Positions 15,301 to 25,023 of a stretch of DNA of 60,829 nt are shown one piece after another. Position 1 is the first letter of the stretch. Every line of letters starts with the position of its first letter. The notes beneath the pieces are model-generated. The model had not been told where the DNA came from. It saw nothing but the letters and a program-made list of their open reading frames with translations, and made no database searches. Location: contig CAMARK010000017.1 in the NCBI GenBank assembly GCA_945860205.1, positions 1-60,829 on the forward strand, read 5' to 3'. Origin of the DNA: Reyranella massiliensis 521. GTDB lineage: Bacteria > Pseudomonadota > Alphaproteobacteria > Reyranellales > Reyranellaceae. Made by a program: the position numbers and the translations under genes.

Positions 15301-15461
15301 CGGCGTTCACCTCCATTTTCGACAAGCGTGAACAGGGCGCCCAGCGCGAAACGCTGTCGAGACGATTCGGTTGCCGGCCACCCGAAAGGAAGGCTCAAGA
15401 CTGTTCGAAAGTGAACACTCGTGTCGAATGGAAGTGGACCAGCAGGCGGGCCCATCAAAGC

Positions 15462-15659
15462 GGCGATACCAGGATCGTCACCACGCTCTGCCCCGGCGGC
15501 AAGGAACGCATGCGCCGCCTCATGGACGTCGTGGTCTCCGGCCGGGTCGATCTTGGGGCACTGGTCACGCATCGCTTCACGCTCGACCGGATCGAGGAGG
15601 CCTGCGAACTGTTCTGCCATCAGCGCGATGGCGAGCTCGAGGTGGCCATCGCGATCTGA
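15462..15659 (+). pseudogene. C-terminal remnant of a zinc-type alcohol dehydrogenase
   Basis: From about 15462 the plus strand encodes 65 residues that match the end of NAD(P)-dependent zinc alcohol dehydrogenases. It begins with TRIVTTLCPGGKERMRRLMD, continues through SGRVDLGALVTHRF and ends in the LFCHQRDGELEVAI type terminus. The zinc-binding and Rossmann parts are missing. The sequence upstream (15301-15461) does not resemble the family. It is the residue of a deletion or an imported fragment. No start codon with a ribosome binding site precedes it, so I consider it dead. Confidence 0.75.
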
Positions 15660-15686
15660 GGAGAAGCCCGTTCAGATCCTTCGCCT

Positions 15687-16907
15687 CTAGATCCTACGCC
15701 ACAGCGGCCAGGTCGCGGCGAGCGCCAGCAGGCCCATCCCGCCGGTGATCGCCGTGGCCTCCGGCGCGCCGATCCGGTCGGCGAGCCAGCCCAGCCAGAC
15801 GAAGCCGATCGGCCCGGTGCCGATGCAGACGCTGAGGACCCCCAGGATGCGCGAGCGCATGTGGGCCGGGGCCGCGAGATAGACGAGCGTGGCCTGCAAG
15901 GTGGAAAAGGCCGCTCCGGCGAGGCCGGTCAGCAGCAGCGCGGCGCCGGCCAGCAGAGGCGTGGGGGCGACTGCAAAGCCGATCAGCCCGACCAGATAGG
16001 CCGCCGTGCCCCCGACATAGGCGCGGGCATGCCAGCCCGGCGTCAGCCACAGCGCCAGCACGATGCAGCCGATGAAGGCGCCGACGCCGTCGACGCTGGT
16101 GAGGAGGCCCACGCCTTCGGGGCCGAGCAACAGCCGGTCGGTGCCGATCACGGGGATCATGCTGGTGAAGGGCCAGGCGAAGACGTTGTAGATGACGGTC
16201 ACCGCCATGATGGCGCCGAGGCGCCGGTCGGCGAAGATGAGCGCCACGCCCTCCCAGGTACGCGCCAGCACGGCGCCTGATCCTGGCGAGGACGGGATGT
16301 GGCTCTGCACCAGGAGCGTGGCGGCGACGGCGGTCGCGTACATCGCGATGCTCAGCAGGAAAGCACCTTCTATGCCGACGCCCGCCAGCAGCAGGCCGCC
16401 GACGGCGGGGCCGACCATGCGGCTCACATTGCCGGCGCCGACATCGAGCGCCATGGCTGTCGCCATGCGATGGCGCCCCATGACCTCACCCATCATCACG
16501 CGCCTGATGGGATTGTCGGTGGCCCAGCCGCAGCCGTTGATGAAACTGGCGACGGCGAGGTGCCAGACCTCCAGCGTTCCCGCAAAAGCCACGACGGCGA
16601 GCAAGGCCGAGGTAACGGTCATGAGACCCACGACGCCGGCCAGGGTCAGGCGGCGGTCGAACCGTTCGGCGAAGGCACCGAGGAAGGCGCCGAACAGGCC
16701 CATGGGGACCAGGCGAAGCATGGTGACCATGGCGACGATCAGGGCCGAGCCGGTCTGCTGATAGACGACGATGCCCATGACGACCGTCTCCAGCCAGCGC
16801 ACGGTGGAGACGACCAAGCCGACGTACCACAGGCGCCAGAAATCCATCGGGCTGGTACGCAGAACCTGCCTGAACGACAGGTCGGTCTCGCTCTTGGTCT
16901 CTCTCAT
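15687..16907 (-). CDS. MFS transporter, DHA-type exporter
   Basis: This 406-residue protein has about twelve hydrophobic segments. The family loop between segments 2 and 3 appears as GAFLGAFAERFDRRLTLAG. The N-terminal stretch has RWLETVVMGIVVYQQTGSAL, as in enterobactin-exporter (EntS)-like MFS proteins. The C-terminal half has a LGWLADRIGAPEATAITGG loop. Drugs or siderophores are the usual cargo of this branch; nothing in the neighbourhood indicates which. It is transcribed alone, divergently from the gene at 16977, with 69 bases between them. Confidence 0.88.
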   Translation of the reverse strand: MRETKSETDLSFRQVLRTSPMDFWRLWYVGLVVSTVRWLETVVMGIVVYQQTGSALIVAMVTMLRLVPMGLFGAFLGAFAERFDRRLTLAGVVGLMTVTSALLAVVAFAGTLEVWHLAVASFINGCGWATDNPIRRVMMGEVMGRHRMATAMALDVGAGNVSRMVGPAVGGLLLAGVGIEGAFLLSIAMYATAVAATLLVQSHIPSSPGSGAVLARTWEGVALIFADRRLGAIMAVTVIYNVFAWPFTSMIPVIGTDRLLLGPEGVGLLTSVDGVGAFIGCIVLALWLTPGWHARAYVGGTAAYLVGLIGFAVAPTPLLAGAALLLTGLAGAAFSTLQATLVYLAAPAHMRSRILGVLSVCIGTGPIGFVWLGWLADRIGAPEATAITGGMGLLALAATWPLWRRI

Positions 16908-16976
16908 GGGCGCGCCGACTGTCCTCTACGGTCGCGCCAAAGTCTCCTGTCCTGACATCGCTGGAATTATTGCACT

Positions 16977-17372
16977 ATGAATGCTATTGTTCCGCCCGTC
17001 ATGCCGCTTCACTGGACCATCGACCCACAGCAGAAACTGGTCACCGCCGTTGCAGAAGGCGACGTCACGCGCGTCGAATTCGACGCCTTTCTCGACGACA
17101 TGAGCCGCGCCGGCGCCGACACCTATCGCAAGCTGTTCGACGGCGGGCGCGGCGGCACGCATATGGGGGCCGAAGACATCCTGGCGCTGGGCGCGCGCAT
17201 GCGCGCCTCGCATGAGAGGGGCCCGGTGGGCCCGCTGGCCGTGGTCGTGCCGGAGGGTCATGTCGAAACGATCGGCCGCGTGCTGGGCATGCTGGCCGCG
17301 GCCGAGCGACCGATGCGCGTCTTCCGCCAGGTCGGGCCGGCGCGCAAATGGATCAGCAACCTGCCGGGATAG
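16977..17372 (+). CDS. SpoIIAA/STAS-like small protein, paralogue A
   Basis: The 131-residue protein starts with a beta-strand pair (PLHWTIDPQQKLVTAVAEGD), then a helix (FDAFLDDMSRAGADTYRKLF), a Gly-rich segment and a helix-strand end (PLAVVVPEGHVETIGRVLGM, PMRVFRQVGPARKWI). This pattern fits the alpha/beta SpoIIAA-like fold. The gene at 28380-28751 encodes a close paralogue. The conserved YRKLFDG/YRKLFNG motif and the final Arg-Trp segment mark the family. Paralogue A is followed 17 bases downstream by a glutathione S-transferase. The function is unknown. A role in signalling or lipid binding is only suggested by the fold. Confidence 0.7.
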   Translation: MNAIVPPVMPLHWTIDPQQKLVTAVAEGDVTRVEFDAFLDDMSRAGADTYRKLFDGGRGGTHMGAEDILALGARMRASHERGPVGPLAVVVPEGHVETIGRVLGMLAAAERPMRVFRQVGPARKWISNLPG

Positions 17373-17388
17373 AAGCCGGAGTTTCCCA

Positions 17389-18120
17389 ATGTATGTGCTG
17401 TATCATGGCTGGAGATCGTCGGCGTCGCGCCGCGTCAGGCTCTGCCTCGCCGAGAAAGGCCTCGCCTTCGAGAGCAAGCTGATCGACCTCGCGAAGATGG
17501 AGCACCATGCGCCCGCCTTCCTGAAGCTCAATCCCAACGGCGTCATTCCGCTGCTGATCCTGGAGGACGGACGCTCGCTCTACGAGAGCGGCACGATCTG
17601 CGAATATCTCGACGAGACCCATCCCGAGCCGCCGCTGCGGCCCACCGATCCGTTCGAGCGCGCCACGATGCGCAACTGGATCCGCCATGTCGACGGGCTG
17701 ATCGGCAACCTGATCATCTTCAACTGGGCGCATTCGATGGCCAAGATCGCCACGCAGTGGTCGGACGCGGAGTTGGCTGAAAAACTCAAGAACGTGCCCA
17801 GCAAGGAGCGGCGCGAAGCCTGGCTGCGCACTGCGCGGAAGCCCTACACCGAGGACGAGCGCCAGGAGGCGCGGGACAAACTCAAGGTCGGGCTGCTGGA
17901 CCGCATGGAAGAGACACTCGGCAAGAGCGCGTGGCTGGCGGGCGATCGCTATTCGCTGGCCGACATCGGCGCCGTGCCCTTCGTGAAGCGCCTCGACGAG
18001 GAGATCGCGCCCGACGAGATGACGGCGGCGAAACATCCCAGGGTCGCGGCATGGTGGACAGCGATCCAGGCGCGGCCGGCGTTTACGACAGCCAGGATTG
18101 GCCCGTTCACATCGGCTTGA
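17389..18120 (+). CDS. Glutathione S-transferase
   Basis: The 243-residue product starts MYVLYHGWRSSASRRVRLCL, a thioredoxin-like N-terminal domain in which Ser10/Ser11 are the likely glutathione-activating residues. NPNGVIPLLILEDG gives the cis-Pro and YESGTICEYLDET gives the ES pair that holds the gamma-Glu of glutathione. The C-terminal helical domain contains AWLAGDRYSLADIGAVPF, the conserved folding motif with its Asp. The ATG at 17389 is chosen because the frame upstream is out of step with gene 16977 and has no motif. The protein is cytoplasmic and probably conjugates or reduces aromatic or chlorinated compounds. The monooxygenase gene downstream (18203) fits an aromatic-compound context. 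Confidence 0.88.
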   Translation: MYVLYHGWRSSASRRVRLCLAEKGLAFESKLIDLAKMEHHAPAFLKLNPNGVIPLLILEDGRSLYESGTICEYLDETHPEPPLRPTDPFERATMRNWIRHVDGLIGNLIIFNWAHSMAKIATQWSDAELAEKLKNVPSKERREAWLRTARKPYTEDERQEARDKLKVGLLDRMEETLGKSAWLAGDRYSLADIGAVPFVKRLDEEIAPDEMTAAKHPRVAAWWTAIQARPAFTTARIGPFTSA

Positions 18121-18202
18121 GGGGGGCACCCTTCGCGGCTGGACAGAAGCGCTCACGCCTCTAGGCTCCGCACCCGACTGAGTTCATCAGGGGAGCCCGC
18201 GT

Positions 18203-19672
18203 ATGCCGAACAATCCGAAGGTCCTCATCGCCGGCGCCGGACCGGTCGGGCTGACGCTCGCCAACGAGCTGGTGCGGCACGGCATTTCCGTGCGGATCGT
18301 CGACAAGAACGCGGAGCGCACCGACAAGTCGAAGGCGCTGGTGCTGTGGAGCCGCACGCTCGAGCTGTTCGACGATGCGGGCTACGCCCAGGAATTCATC
18401 CCGGCCGGCATGATCGCGCATGGCGCGCAGATCTCGACCGGCAAGGAGATCGTGGCCCGGGTCTCGCTCGATTCGATCGACAGCCGCTTTCCCTATGCGC
18501 TGATGATCGCGCAAAGCGAGACCGAGCGCGTGCTGGAAGAGCGACTGGCGGCGGCGGGCATCAGGGTCGAGCGCACGGTCGAGCTGGCGGGCTTCACCGA
18601 CAGGGGCGCCTCGGTCGAGGCGACACTCAAGAAGGCCGACGGCTCTGACGAGACGCTTCAGGCCGACTGGCTGGTCGGCTGCGACGGCGCGCATTCGGCG
18701 GTGCGGCACGGGCTGGGCTTCGCCTTCGAGGGCTCAACCCTGGAGAGCCACTGGGCATTGGCCGACGGCTACGTCAGCGGCCTCGATCCGAAAGATCGGC
18801 TGCACATCTTCTGGCACAGGGACGGCATCCTGGCGTTCTTCCCGATCACCGGCGAGCGCTGGCGCGTGATCGCCGACCTGGGGCCCGCGACCGGCAACGA
18901 GAAGCATCCCGATCCGACGCTCGCCGAGATCAACGCGCTGATGGCGCATCGCGGCTCGCCCGCGATCGTCATGAAGGATCCGTTCTGGCTGGCGGCGTTC
19001 CGCATCAACGAACGCAAGGTGAAGGACTACTCGAGGGGCCGCGTGTTCCTGGCGGGCGATGCCGCCCACATCCATAGCCCGGCCGGCGGCCAGGGTATGA
19101 ACACCGGCATGCAAGATGCCTTCAACCTCGCCTGGAAGCTGGCGCTGGTGATCGAGGGCGCGGCCAAGCCGGCGCTGCTCGACAGCTATTCGCCGGAACG
19201 CAGCGCCGTCGGCGAGCAGGTGCTGAAGAACGCCGGCCGCCTCACCGAGGCCGCGACCCTGCGCAATCCCGTGGCGCAGGGCCTGCGCAACACGATCGTG
19301 AAGTTCGCGACGGGCTTTCCCGCGATCCAGCACAAGATCGCCGATCAGCTGTCCGAGATGGACATCGGCTATCCCGCGAGCCCGCTTACAGTGAAGAACG
19401 GCACCCTCGCCAACGGCCCGAAATCGGGCGAGCGCTGGCCCGACCGGCTGCCAGCGGGAGCCGGCGGCATGCGGTTCACCGCGCTGGGGCCGGCCGAGAC
19501 CGCGGCGGCGCTGGCGGCAAAGTTTCCGAAGCTGGTGACGGCGTCGCCGGCCAAGGAGCCGGAACACAAGACGGCACTGCGGCTCATCCGGCCCGACGGC
19601 TATGTCGGCTTCGCAGGCGCGGCCAAGGACCTGGCCAAGGCGGAGGCCTATCTCGCGGCCATTGCGTACTAG
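18203..19672 (+). CDS. FAD-dependent aromatic-type monooxygenase (PheA/TfdB family)
   Basis: This 489-residue flavoprotein begins with the FAD-binding GAGPVGLTLANELVRHG (residues 11-27). The GD motif region follows as GRVFLAGDAAHIHSPAGGQG, where the Asp contacts the FAD ribityl chain. MNTGMQDAFNLAWKLALV follows it, as in phenol hydroxylases and 2,4-dichlorophenol hydroxylases. GCDGAHSAVRHGLG is the middle DG motif that binds both FAD and NAD(P)H. The C-terminal domain is thioredoxin-like and ends in LIRPDGYVGFAGAA. The likely reaction is NAD(P)H-dependent hydroxylation of an aromatic or similar ring; the substrate is open. The start has an upstream GGGGAG within reach. Confidence 0.9.
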   Translation: MPNNPKVLIAGAGPVGLTLANELVRHGISVRIVDKNAERTDKSKALVLWSRTLELFDDAGYAQEFIPAGMIAHGAQISTGKEIVARVSLDSIDSRFPYALMIAQSETERVLEERLAAAGIRVERTVELAGFTDRGASVEATLKKADGSDETLQADWLVGCDGAHSAVRHGLGFAFEGSTLESHWALADGYVSGLDPKDRLHIFWHRDGILAFFPITGERWRVIADLGPATGNEKHPDPTLAEINALMAHRGSPAIVMKDPFWLAAFRINERKVKDYSRGRVFLAGDAAHIHSPAGGQGMNTGMQDAFNLAWKLALVIEGAAKPALLDSYSPERSAVGEQVLKNAGRLTEAATLRNPVAQGLRNTIVKFATGFPAIQHKIADQLSEMDIGYPASPLTVKNGTLANGPKSGERWPDRLPAGAGGMRFTALGPAETAAALAAKFPKLVTASPAKEPEHKTALRLIRPDGYVGFAGAAKDLAKAEAYLAAIAY

Positions 19673-19681
19673 AAGAGCCGG

Positions 19682-19903
19682 CTAACGGCCGCCGACCCGC
19701 TCGAGGCCCTTGATGGCGAGCGGCGCCTTGCCCGACTTCTCCGCGACCTCGCGATCCTGCGCCTCGATGGCGGCGCGGGCGGAATGGTCGGTGTCGTCGC
19801 CCGCCAGCGCGTCGAGCGGCACGCGGCGGTTTGAGCGCTGGCTGCCGTCCTCATAGGTGACGTTGAAGAAGACGTATTCCATCCGCTTGCCGGGTTTCGC
19901 CAT
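19682..19903 (-). CDS. Small conserved hypothetical protein
   Basis: The 73-residue protein starts at ATG 19901-19903, with GGAGG eight bases upstream; a GTG four codons earlier would overlap that site. It begins MAKPGKRMEYVFFNVTYEDG, followed by RRVPLDALAGDD and a charged helix (AAIEAQDREVAEKSGKAP). It has no signal peptide or membrane segment. Such small basic proteins next to chaperone genes are common in alphaproteobacteria, but I do not recognise a family. It converges with the monooxygenase gene. Confidence 0.65.
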   Translation of the reverse strand: MAKPGKRMEYVFFNVTYEDGSQRSNRRVPLDALAGDDTDHSARAAIEAQDREVAEKSGKAPLAIKGLERVGGR

Positions 19904-19945
19904 TGGAGCCTCCACTTGGGGTCGGTCCGCCGACCGGGAGCGCGC

Positions 19946-20077
19946 TTATACGCGCTCCCCGGTGACGGCGCCCGAAGAAGGTTCGAGATTGTTGGCGGGT
20001 TGCAGATAGAGCGTCATCCAGAGCGCGGCGATGAACACCGCGCCCCAGACGAGCCACTTCTCCGTGCCCGGCTTCAT
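19946..20077 (-). CDS. Small single-pass membrane protein downstream of groL
   Basis: This 43-residue frame (MKPGTEKWLVWGAVFIAALW, then LYLQPANNLEPSSG) has one good membrane segment at about 8-26. Its start lies 28 bases past the groL stop. An 11-bp direct repeat (TCGACGACCAT, the second copy overlapping the ATG) sits in the gap. The Shine-Dalgarno sequence is poor. It might be translated from groESL readthrough. Moderate to low certainty. Confidence 0.45.
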   Translation of the reverse strand: MKPGTEKWLVWGAVFIAALWMTLYLQPANNLEPSSGAVTGERV

Positions 20078-20105
20078 GGTCGTCGAATGATGGTCGTCGA
20101 ATGGG

Positions 20106-21770
<1,665 letters not shown>

Positions 21771-21806
21771 TTATCTATGAATGCCTGGAGCGCAGAGCCG
21801 GGTGGC

Positions 21807-22124
21807 TCAGGCGGCTTTCTTCTTGGCGACGGGAGATCCTTCGACGACGCCCATGATGTCGGACTCGGCCATGACGAGAAGATCCTCGCCATCGAGCTTG
21901 ATTTCGGTGCCCGACCACTTGCCGAACAGGATGCGGTCGCCCTTTCTGACGTCGAGCGGCACCAACGCGCCTGTCTCGTTGCGGGCGCCGGGGCCGACGG
22001 CCACGACCTCGCCTTCCATGGGCTTTTCCTTGGCGGTATCGGGAATGAGGATTCCGCCCTTGGTCTTGCCCTCTTCCTCGACCCGGCGAATCACCACGCG
22101 ATCGTGCAGCGGCCTGAATTTCAT
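21807..22124 (-). CDS. groES: Co-chaperonin GroES
   Basis: The 105-residue product begins [20 protein letters not shown] and contains the mobile loop [16 protein letters not shown] with the GGIL/IPD anchor that docks to Gro[12 protein letters not shown] and [21 protein letters not shown] complete the fold. It ends in an unusual Lys/Ala tail (SPVAKKKAA) about 8 residues longer than typical GroES. The ATG at 22122-22124 opens directly on the conserved sequence. It heads the operon with groL. Confidence 0.98.
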   Translation of the reverse strand: MKFRPLHDRVVIRRVEEEGKTKGGILIPDTAKEKPMEGEVVAVGPGARNETGALVPLDVRKGDRILFGKWSGTEIKLDGEDLLVMAESDIMGVVEGSPVAKKKAA

Positions 22125-22217
22125 GGCGTTTCTCTCTGATTGTCGGGGTTCTGGGAGCGAACGCTGAGCGCGCGCGATGCAGCAGCTGAGATCGAGGTGG
22201 TGATCTTCTATCAGCGA

Positions 22218-22229
22218 ACAAGCGCTTGT
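22218..22229. promoter_or_regulatory. Palindromic operator candidate between groES and tetR
   Basis: ACAAGCGCTTGT is a perfect 12-bp palindrome; two of the next three base pairs on each side also match. It lies between the divergent groES and TetR-type genes. TetR-family proteins often bind palindromes of this size near their own gene, so autoregulation is likely but not shown. It is 162 bases from the TetR start. The other parts of 22125-22390 show no CIRCE or clear promoter. Confidence 0.4.
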
Positions 22230-22390
22230 CCGACTGAAATCGCCCCAAACGCCGGGCTGCTGGCATATCGCCCCGAAAGCCGTCACACTGGCAGGATGGT
22301 CCTGCTTCCTTTCCGATGCTGGTGCGAGCGTCCGGATAGCCATAGCAGCCACCCGCGATCTCGAAGCCCCGGTCCGGAGCAGTTTCAGGG

Positions 22391-23032
22391 ATGGTTCAAG
22401 ATCTTGTGCGGGGCAAGCCGCCGGGCCGGAGCCGCCGTTTCGACGGCCGTCGGCTGCGGAGCGAGCGGACCCGGCAGCTGATCATCGAGGCTTATCTGAC
22501 CCTGCTGGCCGGAAACGTGCGGGCCCCGACGGCGTCGCAGATTGCAGAGCAGGCGGGATATTCGGTGCGGTCGATCTTCGAGCGCTTCACCGATCTCCGG
22601 GCACTCGGCCTCGCGGCGGCTGACCACGCCATTGCTGCGGGCCAGGCTGAGGCCCCGGCCCACGACATCGACGGCGATCGGCCGACCCGGATCAGAACGC
22701 ACGTAAGGACCCGCGCGGTGGCCTGCCAAAAGTGGCTGCCGCTATGGCGGGCCATGATTGAAACTCAGGACCACCTGGCCGAACTCAAGGGCCGCGTCGA
22801 ACTGGTGCGGCGGGCCAACCTCGCGCGGCTGAAGCTGATGTACGCGGCGGAGCTCTCGGCGCTGCCGGCCCCGGAACGCAAGCAGATGCTGTTTGCCCTG
22901 GGGGCGCTCACCAGCTTCGAGAGCTGGAACCAGTTGCGCGTCGACTACGGCCTTTCGATGGAGGCAGCCCAGGCTGTCTGGTACACCGCGATCGACCGGA
23001 TGCTGCCAACCACCCCACCGCAGGCGGACTAA
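22391..23032 (+). CDS. TetR family transcriptional regulator
   Basis: The 213-residue protein has a basic N-terminal extension followed by a TetR-type helix-turn-helix at about residues 27-70 ([53 protein letters not shown]). The C-terminal effector domain is helical ([40 protein letters not shown]) and shows no ligand motif I recognise. Its stop is 3 bases before the nuclease-like gene at 23036, so both form one operon. The palindrome at 22218-22229 is a possible operator for it. Confidence 0.85.
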   Translation: MVQDLVRGKPPGRSRRFDGRRLRSERTRQLIIEAYLTLLAGNVRAPTASQIAEQAGYSVRSIFERFTDLRALGLAAADHAIAAGQAEAPAHDIDGDRPTRIRTHVRTRAVACQKWLPLWRAMIETQDHLAELKGRVELVRRANLARLKLMYAAELSALPAPERKQMLFALGALTSFESWNQLRVDYGLSMEAAQAVWYTAIDRMLPTTPPQAD

Positions 23033-23035
23033 GCG

Positions 23036-23602
23036 ATGAAAGCCCTGCTCTTCGCCTGCCTGTTGGCTATCGCGGCCAATGCCGCCGATGCCCAGCAGCG
23101 ACGCCCGCCGGAACCAGACAGGACAGCCGACAAGCCGCCCGACTGCGCCGCTAGCATGGGCGCACTGCCCAAGGACTGGAGCGGCGAGGCCTATGCCATC
23201 GACGGCGTCACCCTGGGTGGCGCCGGACTAAAGCCGCCGCTTCGGTTGTGGGGCGTGCAGGCCGGTGAGTTGCGCGACCGACAGAGCGGCGTGGAGACAG
23301 TCGCCGGCATGCGGGCTCGGGCGGCGCTTGAAGACATGCTCGACAAGGGCAGCCACAAGGTGAAGTGCCGGACGATGCGGTGGGATCGCGAGTGCCGCGC
23401 CGTGGCGCAATGCATGGTTGAAGCCTCGCCGGCACCCATCGATCTCGGTGGCTACCTGATCTCGAGCGGCCTCGCTTACGGCTTCCATCTCGAGGAGGTG
23501 CTGCCGTGGGAGCCGCGAGCCGCTCAACGCTATGCCGGCGCCGAAGCCGAGGCACGCAAAGCCAACCGGGGTCTATGGCCGGTGTGGCTGGGCGAGAAGT
23601 AA
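23036..23602 (+). CDS. Exported staphylococcal-nuclease-like protein
   Basis: The 188-residue protein has a signal peptide (KALLFACLLAIAANAADAQ). A SNase-like domain runs from about residue 50: LRLWGVQAGELRD aligns with the RLxGIDAPE motif, and WDRECRAVAQCMV with the DRYGR motif. A RGLW end follows. Arg70, Glu78 and Arg118/Arg121 correspond to the catalytic Arg-Glu-Arg set. The usual calcium-binding Asp of GIDAPE is Gln75 here, and the Pro is Gly. Activity may therefore be reduced or metal-independent. It is co-transcribed with the TetR gene, which suggests that the regulator controls it. Confidence 0.78.
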   Translation: MKALLFACLLAIAANAADAQQRRPPEPDRTADKPPDCAASMGALPKDWSGEAYAIDGVTLGGAGLKPPLRLWGVQAGELRDRQSGVETVAGMRARAALEDMLDKGSHKVKCRTMRWDRECRAVAQCMVEASPAPIDLGGYLISSGLAYGFHLEEVLPWEPRAAQRYAGAEAEARKANRGLWPVWLGEK

Positions 23603-23604
23603 TA

Positions 23605-23886
23605 TCAGAAGGGCGATCGCCGCTTGCGCCTGGACCGGCCGAGCGCATCGATCAGCGGCGAGACGGGCGGCGCGACGTCGGGTACCGAACAGTCCGCATC
23701 TGTCTCGGTCTCCGCGCGTCGGCGCCCCAGCGCGGTAAGCGTAATGCCTTTCGGCCCCTCTTCGATCAAGCCGAGGAACTCGAAGCGCACCCGTTGCGGC
23801 GAGGGCACATCGACCGTCCGGCCCTCGGCCAGGCCGCGCAAGGCTTGAAGCTCGAGGCGGCTTAACGTTGACGGAGGATGCGCCAC
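23605..23886 (-). CDS. Small winged-helix-like protein, paralogue of 11137-11373
   Basis: The 93-residue product contains LSRLELQALRGLAEGR, RVRFEFLGLIEEGPKG and ITLTALGRRRAETE, the helix-helix-hairpin order of a winged helix. It ends with a basic tail (GRSRRKRRSPF). It resembles the small protein at 11137-11373 at equivalent positions. The tail and the central DCSVPDVAPPVSPLIDAL linker are unique to this copy. It converges with the nuclease-like gene, with 2 bases between the stops. Function unknown; DNA binding is inferred. Confidence 0.65.
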   Translation of the reverse strand: MAHPPSTLSRLELQALRGLAEGRTVDVPSPQRVRFEFLGLIEEGPKGITLTALGRRRAETETDADCSVPDVAPPVSPLIDALGRSRRKRRSPF

Positions 23887-23914
23887 AAATGGCTTACTGG
23901 GGGCGATGCCGGCC

Positions 23915-23992
23915 TCAGCGCCAGAACAGGGCGAGCAGGATAATGATGGGAATGGGAATGCCGAGCAGCCAAAGCAGGATGGAACGACCCAT
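23915..23992 (-). CDS. 25-residue hydrophobic membrane peptide
   Basis: The minus strand encodes MGRSILLWLLGIPIPIIILL, then ALFWR and TGA. A clear CAGGAG ribosome binding site lies 6 bases before the ATG at 23990-23992. The whole peptide is a single membrane helix capped by Arg at both ends. It lies 69 bases downstream of the membrane protein gene at 24062-24940 on the same strand. Short hydrophobic peptides of this kind are common in Rhizobiales-type genomes and usually escape annotation. Function unknown. Confidence 0.6.
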   Translation of the reverse strand: MGRSILLWLLGIPIPIIILLALFWR

Positions 23993-24061
23993 GAGATTCT
24001 CCTGGAGGTGGGCAGTGAAAAAGCGATCTCGGTGAAAGGAAGCCGCGGTTAAAGGCAACGG

Positions 24062-24940
24062 TTAGGGGCGGCCGTCGCGCGCCGCCCCGCCTTCGGTGGC
24101 AGCAAGGCCCGCCGCCACGGCGCCGAGCAGCATCGACGCGACCAGCCAGAAAGACAGATGCATGCCAACCCGCCGGGCGGCGTCGGCCGCGACTTTGGCC
24201 TCGGCTTCGATTGCCGCCACCCGCCGCTCGGCATCGGCCGGCGCCAGGCCGCTGCGCGCCGCCACCATCTGGGCGAGATATTGGCGATCATCGGCGGCAA
24301 GGCCGGTCCCGGTCCGATCGTAAGCGTTGGAGAAGAGACGCCGCGCAGTCTCGCGATCGACAGCGAGGTCGCGCCCCCCAGCGAACACGCCGGCCGCTCG
24401 CTGGCCAGTGCCGCCGGTGAGCGCCGCGTAGTCGGGGCGGAAGAGACGATCCAGCAGCGGCGCCAACCATGGATTGCTGCCGGGGCGCGCCTCGCCATTC
24501 GCGGCAGCCAGAACCGCAGCCGGGCCTGCGCCCGCCGCCGCACCACCACTCACGATCGTGGCGGCTGAGGCGAGCAAGGCGGCACCCATTACGGTGGCGA
24601 CGGCCCAGGCCAGTACACCGTGCGCGGTGTCGCGGAAGTAGACCTCGTCATTTGCGGTGCGTGCCCAGCGCACGCGCAGCCGGCCTGCGACGTAGCCGCC
24701 GAGCCCCGACGCCATGACGGCAGTTACGGCCATGAAGATGCCGCCGATGGTGGCGGCCTTGGTGGTGCTGATGTCGGCGGCACCGGACCAGGGGGTGATC
24801 ACGGCAAAGCCGATGCCGGCGCCCAGCGCCAGCAGCAACAAGGTCAAGGCGGCGGCGACGAAACCACCAGCGATCGTGGCGGGCCAGGAGACGGCGGAAA
24901 CGGAGGGCGATTCGGCTTCGACAATGACAGTGTCGACCAT
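24062..24940 (-). CDS. Multi-pass membrane protein of unknown function
   Basis: This 292-residue protein starts MVDTVIVEAESPSVSAVSWP; AGGAG lies 5 bases upstream of the ATG at 24938-24940, which decides the start. Hydrophobic segments lie at about 22-48, 60-85, 107-130 and near 263-283. Between the third and fourth there is a long soluble, Ala/Arg-rich part (residues 150-255) with a charged helix (ADAERRVAAIEAEAKVAADA). The first segments are Gly/Ala-rich (GGFVAAALTLLLLALGAGIG, SGLGGYVAGRLR), a pattern seen in small conserved alphaproteobacterial membrane proteins near stress genes. I do not recognise the family. Confidence 0.7.
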   Translation of the reverse strand: MVDTVIVEAESPSVSAVSWPATIAGGFVAAALTLLLLALGAGIGFAVITPWSGAADISTTKAATIGGIFMAVTAVMASGLGGYVAGRLRVRWARTANDEVYFRDTAHGVLAWAVATVMGAALLASAATIVSGGAAAGAGPAAVLAAANGEARPGSNPWLAPLLDRLFRPDYAALTGGTGQRAAGVFAGGRDLAVDRETARRLFSNAYDRTGTGLAADDRQYLAQMVAARSGLAPADAERRVAAIEAEAKVAADAARRVGMHLSFWLVASMLLGAVAAGLAATEGGAARDGRP

Positions 24941-25023
24941 GGAACTCCTGCTGCTCTGCCGCACACTGGGTGCTGGCGAGAGGCAACGCAGGAGAATGGT
25001 TCAGGTTGCCCGGGAAACGATCA

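Noticed and set aside
22125..22390. CIRCE element before groES
   Set aside because: No TTAGCACTC-type inverted repeat could be found on either strand.
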